In this document: one piece after another, positions 1 through 6,947 of the stretch
Layout of the letters: every line of letters starts with the position of its first letter
Numbering within the stretch: position 1 is the stretch's first letter
Source of the DNA: DATGPD01 sp031423015
Lineage (GTDB): Bacteria; Planctomycetota; UBA1135; UBA2386
Assembly (NCBI GenBank): GCA_031423015.1
Contig: JANPER010000028.1
Span: 1-64,000 of the forward strand
Direction of reading: 5' to 3'
Length of the DNA stretch: 64,000 bases
The notes under the pieces: model-generated
The model's input: only the letters and a program-made list of their open reading frames with translations
What the model was told of the DNA's origin: nothing
Databases searched by the model: none
Position numbers and translations under genes: made by a program

Positions 1-969
1 TTGATCTACAACCTCGCGGCGAGCGCCACCAACCCGCCGCAGGTCGGACAGTACACCGCGGCCTACGTGCACGACGCGCACCCGTATGGCGGCTATGCGT
101 ACCTGGCGCAGATCTTCAACGGCAACGTGCGGATCCTCGACACGAGCAACTTCCCAACGCTCACGACTGCCAGCACGACCACGACGCCGGGGCAGTTCAC
201 GCACAACGCGTGGGTCAACAAAGCGGCGACCTTGATGGTGACCGCGGATGAGAACCAGGGCGGCTGCCTCACGGTGTACGACATCACGATCAAGACGGCG
301 CCGGTGCAACTCTCGACCTGGTGCAGCCCGTCGGGCGCGACGGTGCACAACGTGTTCATCAAGGGCAAGGTGTGCCACATGTCGTCGTACACCGCAGGTT
401 ACTACGCGGTCGACATCAGCGTCCCTGCCACGCCCCGTTTGATCGCGAGCTACGACACCAACGCGCTCACCGGCAGCGGCTACGACGGCTGCTGGGGTTG
501 TTACCCGCTGCAAGACTCCGGCGCGATCTACCTTGCCGACATGCAGACCGGCTTCTTCATCGTGCAACCGACGTGTGGCGTGCCGGTGGACTACGGCACC
601 GGAACCGCTGGCACCGGCGGCAAGACACCGACCATCGACTACGGTGGCGGCTTCGCTCAGGTCGGGCGCACCACCTTCAAGCTGGAGTGCTCCGACATGG
701 CGCCCAACGCCCCGCTCGCGCTGTTCGTCGGCACCGCGTCGGCCAACAGCGCAACGTTCGGGATCACGCTGAACGTGAACCTGGCCGCACCCTTCGTGCA
801 GGTCGTTGGCAGCGCGAACGCGCAGGGTCGCCTCGACGTCAACGTGCCGATTCCCAACCAACTGAGTCTCGGGGGCGGCACGCTCTACACGCAGGTCGTC
901 ACCGCCGATATCAACGGCCCGCAAGGCCTGGCCGCGTCGCGCGGATTTCGTTTCACGATTTGCCCCTGA
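1..969 (+). CDS. Secreted LVIVD-like beta-propeller protein, 5' truncated by window edge
   Basis: The reading frame is open from the first base and ends at a TGA at 967-969. It aligns along its whole length with the last two thirds of the next gene, from about that protein's residue 156, so the signal peptide and first repeats lie outside the window. The visible part has repeats of the form name-of-state, value, date-like text (for example GNVRILDTSNFPTL) typical of LVIVD/choice-of-anchor B propellers, followed by a C-terminal beta-rich domain of about 125 residues ending in FRFTICP. The role is probably an extracytoplasmic structural or binding protein; the ligand is unknown. It is a tandem paralogue of the downstream gene, 68 bp away. 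The TTG at position 1 is not a real start. Confidence 0.8.
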   Translation: MIYNLAASATNPPQVGQYTAAYVHDAHPYGGYAYLAQIFNGNVRILDTSNFPTLTTASTTTTPGQFTHNAWVNKAATLMVTADENQGGCLTVYDITIKTAPVQLSTWCSPSGATVHNVFIKGKVCHMSSYTAGYYAVDISVPATPRLIASYDTNALTGSGYDGCWGCYPLQDSGAIYLADMQTGFFIVQPTCGVPVDYGTGTAGTGGKTPTIDYGGGFAQVGRTTFKLECSDMAPNAPLALFVGTASANSATFGITLNVNLAAPFVQVVGSANAQGRLDVNVPIPNQLSLGGGTLYTQVVTADINGPQGLAASRGFRFTICP

Positions 970-1037
970 TGCCTGCGCCCGCCGCGTAACCGCGGTTTCT
1001 CTTTCCCTCCTGCCCTCCCTCTGACCTGTTAGGCCCA

Positions 1038-2471
1038 ATGTCCCTGTCACTCGTTCGCAACGCGGCGATCGCCGCGACGATCGCCGCGGCGGTTTCCGCT
1101 CAAGGCGTCAACTGTCGTCTTCTCTCCACGGTCAATCCGCTGACCGGCGCAACGGCCTCCCGGAACAACTACGCCGGCATGTGGGGCGTGGTGGTGAACG
1201 GTCGTGAGTTGGCGATCCTGCCCGCCCGCAGCGGCACCTTTGTCTACGACTGCACCGACCCAGCCAACCCGGTGTTGCTCGGTTCCGTGCCGGGCAGCGC
1301 GCCCGCAACCGGCTACTACTGGCGCGAGGCCACCAGCCTCGGCACCTACGTTTACACGTCGTCCGAGCACCAGAACGTGCAAGCGATCGACGTGTCGGTG
1401 ACGCCTCCAGTGCTGGCAAACACCTTCGGTGGCCGCGGCCACTCGATCGCGATGGATGCCGGCACGCGGCGCTTGTGGGTCAATGGCGGCGCCCTCAACG
1501 GTGCCCGCATCTACGACGTGGCCGCGAGCGTGACCAACCCGCCGCTGCTCACTTCGTACACCGGCGCCTACGTGCACGAGTGCTTCCCCGACAACGGCTA
1601 CTGCTATCTGGGGCAGATCAGCGCGGGCAACTTCCGCATCCTCGACACCAGCGCCTTCCCGACGCTCACGATCCTGAGCACGGTGGCGACCCCGGGCGGG
1701 GACACGCACAACTGCTGGACGAACAAGGACGCCACGTTGCTGGTGACCACGGACGAGAACCTCGGCGGATGTTTGACCTTCTATGACATCACGCTGAAGA
1801 CGGCGCCCATCCAGCTCTCTACGTGGTGCAGCCCGGCCGGCGCGACGGTGCATGACGCGTTCATCAAGGGCAAGGTGGTGCTGTTCTCGTCCTACACCGC
1901 CGGCTTCTACGCCGTCGACATGAGCGAGCCCGCCAACCCGCGCTTGATCGCGAGCTACGACACCAACGTGCGCACCGGCAACGGCTACACCGGTTGTTGG
2001 GGTTGTTACCCGTTCCAACCGTCGGGCGCGGTGTACCTGGCCGACATGGAGAACGGTCTCTTCGTCGTCGAGCCGACGTGCGGCGTCCCGGTCCAGTACG
2101 GCACCGGCACCGCCGGCACCGGCGCCAAGACGCCTGCTGTCGACTACGCGGGCGGCTTCGCGCAGGTTGGCCGAGCGACATTCCAGCTCGAGTGCACGGA
2201 CATGGCGCCGAGCGCACCGTTGGTGCTGTTCATCGGCACCGCCTCGGCTTCGGTCCCAGTGTTCGGCGTTAACCTCAACGTCGACCTGACGCTGCCCTAC
2301 CTGCAGGTGCTCGCCAGCGCCAACGCGCAGGGACGGTTCAACGTGAACGTCCCGATCCCGATGCAGGGCGCCGCGGGAGCCACCATCTATGCTCAAGTGG
2401 TGACCTTGGACGCCGGTGGCCCACAGGGGCTCGCAGCGTCGCAGGGCTTCCGCGTGACGATCTGCCCGTAG
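1038..2471 (+). CDS. Secreted LVIVD-like (choice-of-anchor B type) protein
   Basis: 477 residues. Residues 1-21 form a signal peptide (basic MSLSLVRN, hydrophobic Ala/Ile stretch, cut near VSA-QG). About residues 45-340 consist of repeated blades with motifs such as GTFVYDCTDPANPVLL and NFRILDTSAFPTL, as in LVIVD/choice-of-anchor B propellers. Residues 355-477 form the C-terminal domain shared with other secreted proteins in this window (hydrophobic strand with LFIGTAS, then NVNVPIPMQ, then IYAQVVT). It is a tandem duplicate of the preceding gene. Enzymatic function cannot be assigned; an export-linked or surface role is inferred from the signal peptide only. Confidence 0.85.
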   Translation: MSLSLVRNAAIAATIAAAVSAQGVNCRLLSTVNPLTGATASRNNYAGMWGVVVNGRELAILPARSGTFVYDCTDPANPVLLGSVPGSAPATGYYWREATSLGTYVYTSSEHQNVQAIDVSVTPPVLANTFGGRGHSIAMDAGTRRLWVNGGALNGARIYDVAASVTNPPLLTSYTGAYVHECFPDNGYCYLGQISAGNFRILDTSAFPTLTILSTVATPGGDTHNCWTNKDATLLVTTDENLGGCLTFYDITLKTAPIQLSTWCSPAGATVHDAFIKGKVVLFSSYTAGFYAVDMSEPANPRLIASYDTNVRTGNGYTGCWGCYPFQPSGAVYLADMENGLFVVEPTCGVPVQYGTGTAGTGAKTPAVDYAGGFAQVGRATFQLECTDMAPSAPLVLFIGTASASVPVFGVNLNVDLTLPYLQVLASANAQGRFNVNVPIPMQGAAGATIYAQVVTLDAGGPQGLAASQGFRVTICP

Positions 2472-2484
2472 CGTCGCTGGGGCC

Positions 2485-3633
2485 TTAGCGCATCGCGGCC
2501 ATCGGCCGCCGCGCTGCCCCGCCCGACACCGCGTCGCGGTTGGTGGCGTGATACAGCGCCTCTTCGACCGAGATCAGGTTGCGCGACAGCAGCGCGCGCA
2601 ACCCTTGGTCGACGCTCTGCATGCCGAGGCCGCGACTCTTCTCCATGATCCCAGGCAACTCCGGGAAGGCCCCGGCGCGCAGCTGTGTCCGTACCGCCTG
2701 GTTGTTGATCAGGATTTCGAGCAACGGCACGCGACCCTTGGTCTGACTGCGCCGGATGAGCGTCTGCGACATCATCGCGCGCAGCACCTGGGACAGGCGC
2801 ACCCGCATGCGCGGACGTTCGTCGACCGGGCACATGCTCACCAGGTCGTACAGGCCACCTACCACGCTGCTGGCGTGTAGCGTCGTTAGAACGAGAAGCC
2901 CCTTCTCGGCAGCGTCCAACGCCGCGTCCAGCGTCGCGTAGTCGCGCAGGTCACCGACGACGACGACATCGGCACCGTGGTAGACGGCCTCGTTGATGCC
3001 TTGTGCGAAGTCGGCGACATGCGTACCCAACTCGCGCTGGTGCACAAGGGCAGACGCGGTCTCGAACAGGTACTCGATCGGCTGCTCGACGGTGACGACC
3101 AGTTCGTTGGTCGTGCGGTTGAGGCGGTCAACCATCGCCGCCAGAGTCGAACTCTTGCCCGACCCCAGGAACCCGGTGAGCAGCACGAGACCGCTCTGGA
3201 ACTCGATGAAGCTGCTGAGCAGCTCGGGGAGGCCCAAGGACTCGAAGCTGGGGATCTGCTGCGGCACGCGCCGCATCACCGCCTTGACGCCGCCGTCTTG
3301 ACGCATCACCACGGTGCGCAAGCGCTCCCCGGTGGAGGTCGTGTACAGGAAGTGCACCTCGTGGCCCGCGTGCACGCGTTGCCACTGATCTTCGAACAGC
3401 GACCCGCGCAGGAGCTCGGCGACGCCGTGCTCGCCGAGCACTATGCCGTCGGTCGCGACGAGGGCGCCTTGCACACGGACGAGGGGCGGGTGCCCCGGCA
3501 TCAGGACAACGGTAGACGCCCCACTGCGCACCATGCCGGCGAGCAACTGCTCGAGGACTGGGCGCTCACCGTTGTGCTCGTTGACCGCGCTCGGCGCGGT
3601 GCCTACTGGTTCGTTCTGTGACCCTGAGATCAT
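2485..3633 (-). CDS. PilT-like type IV pilus retraction ATPase family protein
   Basis: 382 residues starting at the ATG at 3633, which has a good ribosome site (AGAGGAAACGG, 3-4 nt upstream region) and lies 1 nt after the stop of the upstream gene; longer starts would lie inside that gene. The P-loop GFLGSGKSST is at about residues 155-164, the Asp box EQPIEYLF follows, the Walker B region is GADVVVVGDLRD (about 221-232) and the His box is LVLTTLHASS. In typical PilT the Walker B motif reads GE(M/L)RD; here the Glu is Asp. The PilT family powers pilus retraction as a cytoplasmic hexamer. No pilin or platform gene is nearby. The partner upstream is a paralogue without a working P-loop, which suggests a mixed complex or a regulatory partner. 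Confidence 0.85.
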   Translation of the reverse strand: MISGSQNEPVGTAPSAVNEHNGERPVLEQLLAGMVRSGASTVVLMPGHPPLVRVQGALVATDGIVLGEHGVAELLRGSLFEDQWQRVHAGHEVHFLYTTSTGERLRTVVMRQDGGVKAVMRRVPQQIPSFESLGLPELLSSFIEFQSGLVLLTGFLGSGKSSTLAAMVDRLNRTTNELVVTVEQPIEYLFETASALVHQRELGTHVADFAQGINEAVYHGADVVVVGDLRDYATLDAALDAAEKGLLVLTTLHASSVVGGLYDLVSMCPVDERPRMRVRLSQVLRAMMSQTLIRRSQTKGRVPLLEILINNQAVRTQLRAGAFPELPGIMEKSRGLGMQSVDQGLRALLSRNLISVEEALYHATNRDAVSGGAARRPMAAMR

Positions 3634-3634
3634 C

Positions 3635-4918
3635 TCACCGTTTCCTCTGCGCCACTTGCAGCAACCGTGTCTTGTCCTCGGCACACACGAAAGCATCTTC
3701 GAAGCGCACGCGTTCGCCCTCGACCAAGCCGATGAGGCTGTCGTCGAGGCTATGACCGCACTCTGCACTCTCGAGACGCATCAGCAAGTTGAGCTGCGTG
3801 AGCGCCCCGCCACGCAGAATCTCACGCGCTGCGTCGTTGAGCATCAGGACCTCGCTCGCGAGCACCATGCCCTCGCGCGCGTTGGTTGGTAGCAGGTGCA
3901 GCGCGGCAATGCAGTTGATCACCGCGGCGAGTGACGTCCGCACGCGCGGCACGTCGTAGGCCGGATAACCATTCAGCACACGTTCCAGCGCGGCCACCAC
4001 ACTGCGCGCGCGGACGGCGGTAACCACCAAGCTGCCCGCTTCGGCGGCACGCAGTGCCAAGTCAAATGCTTCGACGTCGGAGGCATCGCCGACGAAGATC
4101 ACCTCGGGCGCCTCGATGGTCGCGGCGCGAAGGCCCGTCGCATAGGTTGCGGTGTCGATACCAACCTTGCGCCGGGTCAGCACGGCCTGCCCAACGACCG
4201 ACGGAACCTCGAAGTCACGGTCCAACACCAACACGACCCGGTTGGGCTCGGCGACAGCCGTCTGCAGGAGCGTAGCCAGCGTCTCAGTGATGCCTGAGCG
4301 CACGTCGCCGGTGATCAACACCATGCCTTTGCCATGCGACATCGCCCGCACCAGCTCGTTGGGAATGCCGGACGTCGACGCGTCGCGCACTTGTTCTGGG
4401 TGCAGTCGAATGGTGACACACAAACCGTCGAAGTGACGGAAGGCGCAGATGCGCCCGCGCGCCAACCCGGGCACATGGAACTCGCGCGCGACAGCCTTCT
4501 TCTCAGCCAGCACCGTCAGCACATCGGGCCCGATGCGTTGCCGCAGGAACTCGAACAAGTCCTTGGAGGCGATCGGCTCGTCCGTCAACTCGCGCAGTTG
4601 CCCGCCGGTGCGAATCAGCACGCGACGGCCTTCGCTCATGATCAGGTCGGAGGCCTTGTGTGCGATCGCCGTTCGCAGGTAGCTGTCGGGCCCGCTGCCC
4701 TGGACCACGGCGGTGCCGCGCGACTGCTCGCGACGAGACTGCTGAATCGCTAGCAGTTCCTCCAACGCGTCGCGAGAGATGACGCCCTCTTGAATGAGGA
4801 TCTCACCCAACGGGCGCGCGCCTCCGGTGAGCGCCTGGATCTCGAGGCACCGCTCGATGTCCTCCTGGTGCATGAGCGGGTTCTCCAGCAGGATTGAACC
4901 CAGACGCGTGTTGTCCAT
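3635..4918 (-). CDS. PilT/GspE-like protein with degenerate P-loop (probable pseudo-ATPase)
   Basis: 427 residues from the ATG at 4918 (TTG at 4939 or GTG at 4936 are possible; none has a strong ribosome site). Residues 1-68 resemble the MshEN/GspE N-terminal helical domain (LGSILLENPLMHQEDIERCL, then LGEILIQEGVISRDALEELL). The rest follows the PilT fold in order, but the P-loop reads GDVRSGITET, lacking the Lys and Ser/Thr of GxxxxGK[ST], the Walker B region is APEVIFVGDASDVEAFDLAL without the Arg-Asp pair, and the His box reads LVVTAVRARS. ATP hydrolysis is therefore unlikely. It is the first gene of a two-gene operon with the apparently active paralogue. MshEN domains of related ATPases bind c-di-GMP; whether this one does cannot be told from sequence. 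Confidence 0.75.
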   Translation of the reverse strand: MDNTRLGSILLENPLMHQEDIERCLEIQALTGGARPLGEILIQEGVISRDALEELLAIQQSRREQSRGTAVVQGSGPDSYLRTAIAHKASDLIMSEGRRVLIRTGGQLRELTDEPIASKDLFEFLRQRIGPDVLTVLAEKKAVAREFHVPGLARGRICAFRHFDGLCVTIRLHPEQVRDASTSGIPNELVRAMSHGKGMVLITGDVRSGITETLATLLQTAVAEPNRVVLVLDRDFEVPSVVGQAVLTRRKVGIDTATYATGLRAATIEAPEVIFVGDASDVEAFDLALRAAEAGSLVVTAVRARSVVAALERVLNGYPAYDVPRVRTSLAAVINCIAALHLLPTNAREGMVLASEVLMLNDAAREILRGGALTQLNLLMRLESAECGHSLDDSLIGLVEGERVRFEDAFVCAEDKTRLLQVAQRKR

Positions 4919-5112
4919 GAGATCGCCAGCTTTCACCAAGCCTGGAATCGGCTCGCGGCGGGCGTGGCCTTGAGTCCCGCCCTGCGAGCGTCAGCAGAAA
5001 TCGACCCGCCATAGACGCCCGGCGCCCATCAGGCGCCGAGGAGGGGGAGGCCGCGTGTCGCGGCCGGCGTGGGGGAGCGTGGGGGAGGGTCCGCCTCCCC
5101 CGCCAGCAAGGA

Positions 5113-5149
5113 ACTCAGAGCCTGAGCAATTGTTGCTCAGGCTCTGAGT
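5113..5149. terminator. Perfect 17-bp hairpin with 3-nt loop
   Basis: Arms ACTCAGAGCCTGAGCAA and its exact reverse complement are separated by TTG. It lies 24 nt beyond the stop of the minus-strand gene ending at 5174, where a terminator is expected, but no T-run follows in that direction. The rest of the 255-bp gap (4919-5173) is G-rich and shows no gene. Confidence 0.5.
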
Positions 5150-5173
5150 CGGCCTCGGCGCGGACGTGACGAT

Positions 5174-5701
5174 TCAGCGTTGCGCCGCTGGTAGAGCGGC
5201 CACGGCAGCCGCCGCCAGTTCACCGCCCAACGTCGCGTCATTCCAGCGGGCGGCAACCAGCGCGGCGCTGCACTCCGCCGCCGCTCGCGGGTCGGCACCG
5301 GCGCGCAGCCAATGGCCGAACAAGAGGTGACGGAGCCAGTGGTCGCCGAGCGCCGCCTCCGCCACCAGCGCGCGCGCACTCGGCTCGTCTCCCGGCCAAG
5401 GTGCGCCGATGCCGGTGAAAAGGACGCGCTCCGGGCCGGCCGTAGCCAGCGCGCGTGCAAATGCGGCGCGATCGTCGAGGGCCAGGGCGGCCGCCAGCGC
5501 CAGGACGCGACCACGCGGGTCGTTGACCTTGGCGTCGCGCAGCGCCGCCAAACAGCGCTGACGCTCGACCCGGTCGAGGGCCCCCACCTGCAACCGTTCG
5601 CTCGCAGCCGCGCCGTTAAGCGGCCGCCACTTTTGCCACAGGCCGAGGCCGTGCCAAACCGCAACACCAAGCACGAGGCCAACGGCGACAAGGCGACGCA
5701 T
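5174..5701 (-). CDS. Small single-pass membrane protein of unknown function
   Basis: 175 residues from the ATG at 5701 (MRRLVAVGLVLG); the open frame extends further upstream, but this start gives a normal basic-plus-hydrophobic N-terminus. Residues 4-20 form one membrane segment or uncleaved signal; the remainder is Ala- and Leu-rich, helical and periplasmic or extracytoplasmic by inference, with two patterns that resemble single TPR-like helix pairs (RVLALAAALALDDRAAFARAL; ADPRAAAECSAALVAARW). No catalytic motif is visible. It is a single gene followed by a perfect hairpin. It could be a small tetratricopeptide-like scaffold; I do not recognise a family. Confidence 0.55.
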   Translation of the reverse strand: MRRLVAVGLVLGVAVWHGLGLWQKWRPLNGAAASERLQVGALDRVERQRCLAALRDAKVNDPRGRVLALAAALALDDRAAFARALATAGPERVLFTGIGAPWPGDEPSARALVAEAALGDHWLRHLLFGHWLRAGADPRAAAECSAALVAARWNDATLGGELAAAAVAALPAAQR

Positions 5702-5766
5702 GCCTGCCAGTGTGAACCGGGCCCTTCGCCAACTCCACAGTGAAGGCACCGATGCCAAGTGCATCG

Positions 5767-5911
5767 GTCCACAAGTACGATGACGTATTCCGGGAGGCAT
5801 CGGCGTCGCTGGCAAGGCGCCCGCCGCAGTCGTATTCCAGGGACTACGTCGAGGACGGGCAACGCCGCCAGCGGGGTCGAGGGCCCCGGATACGTCGTCG
5901 TAGTTGTGGAC
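5767..5911. repeat. 145-nt long imperfect hairpin in intergenic DNA
   Basis: The outer arms 5767-5794 (GTCCACAAGTACGATGACGT...) and 5884-5911 are reverse complements with two mismatches and one indel over 28 nt. Inward, GGCGTCGCTGGCAAGGCG (about 5801-5818) pairs loosely with the region around 5862-5880, and the tip CGTATTCC...GGGACTACG (about 5831-5848) is itself nearly palindromic. The structure fills much of the 430-bp gap between the divergent genes at 5701 and 6132. A perfect 8-bp stem (ACCGATGC/GCATCGGT, 5748-5768) abuts its left edge. No protein gene is supported here. It may be a structured RNA, a decayed miniature repeat, or a bidirectional terminator. Confidence 0.6.
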
Positions 5912-6131
5912 CGCTGCACTAAGGCGCGCGGTCGTCGTTTTGGCTCGACGATCGGCGCCCCACTCGAGCGTGGCCCTTCCCAGACTGCGCGGATGCGCTA
6001 AGCTGCGGGCTTCGGGCGCAACTCAGGTTGGCCCGAGGCACCCCCGGTCGCACCCGGTGTGCGTGCAATTCCGGTCCTATCCCAAACGATCAAAGCACGC
6101 CCGGGAGCCTCGTTCCCGGCGTGACAGCTCT

Positions 6132-6854
6132 ATGGCGCCTTCCACCAGTAAGAAGAAGTCCGGCCCTCCGCCGGCGCTCCACGACGCGGCGAAGCCGGTC
6201 AAGAAGCCAGTTGCCGCCAAGAGCGCGGGGGCCAAGACCTCGCCCGTGCGCCCCGCGACGACCAAGGCGGTCGACAAACCGGCCGGACGGAGCACGAACG
6301 TCAAGAGCACGGCCAGGACGGTACCAAGCTCGCCGGTCCCCCGAACCCGCGCGGCCCGGCGCCCAAACGCGGCCACGTCAGTGGCCACGTCGGAACGGCC
6401 GATCTCGCGCGCCCTCATGGCGTTCGACGACGACGACGTCCTCCCCAGCGGCGGCAGCGGCAGCGCGGGTTATGGCCGGTGCGGTGGCCGCATGCTCAGC
6501 AGCCAGGTTGAGCGTCTCCTGTGCGACCTGCTGTCGCGCGAAGGGGTCGCGCACAGCCACAGTCCCCGGCACTTCGAGATCCAGCTGGACGACGAGCGAA
6601 TGGCAGCCTACGCGCCCATGATCGTCGTACGCGGCCGCGGCCGCGAGGGCAAGACGATCGTGATCGAGGCCCTCGACGAGATCGAGCCAGGCCTGCTCGA
6701 GAAGGTTCGCGCCTTCCGGAAGCTGTACGGCCTGGAGTTTTACGTCAGCTTCGTGGGCTCGGAGGAGCTGCTCGACGAGGTGCCGATCGACGCCTACGAC
6801 GAGTCGACGGTGGTCCAAAACGTGTCCGCGCTGGTCAGCCGGCTCGCAGACTGA
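6132..6854 (+). CDS. Basic-tailed protein with a compact C-terminal domain, unknown function
   Basis: 240 residues from the ATG at 6132. Residues 1-95 are low-complexity Lys/Ala/Pro/Ser/Thr-rich, resembling histone-H1-like bacterial tails that bind nucleic acid. Residues about 115-240 form a folded domain starting QVERLLCDLLSREGVAHSH, with IVVRGRGREGKTIVIEALDE and KLYGLEFYVSFVGSEELLD. The alternation of acidic strands and a GKTIVIE-like segment is faintly reminiscent of PD-(D/E)XK nucleases, but no complete catalytic set can be defined. No strong ribosome site precedes the start; a start at Met-96 (position 6417) would remove the tail. A DNA- or RNA-associated role is inference from the basic tail. 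Confidence 0.6.
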   Translation: MAPSTSKKKSGPPPALHDAAKPVKKPVAAKSAGAKTSPVRPATTKAVDKPAGRSTNVKSTARTVPSSPVPRTRAARRPNAATSVATSERPISRALMAFDDDDVLPSGGSGSAGYGRCGGRMLSSQVERLLCDLLSREGVAHSHSPRHFEIQLDDERMAAYAPMIVVRGRGREGKTIVIEALDEIEPGLLEKVRAFRKLYGLEFYVSFVGSEELLDEVPIDAYDESTVVQNVSALVSRLAD

Positions 6855-6947
6855 TCGAGCGGTATCTCGCCGCCGCGCGCGAAAGCGCGCCTCGCCTTGG
6901 ACACCGACCGTCCCTTGGGCTACCTTCTGTCGCCCGTTTCCGCCGCC

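Noticed and set aside
1047..2396. Long minus-strand open frame of 449 codons
   Set aside because: It lies exactly opposite the LVIVD-like gene, is very rich in Arg/Val/His as expected from antisense of high-GC coding DNA, and has no motif.
5137..5919. Minus-strand frame through the 145-nt hairpin
   Set aside because: Its first 60 codons are the hairpin read as protein (TTTTTYPGPSTPL); the smaller gene starting at 5701 has a normal membrane-signal N-terminus.
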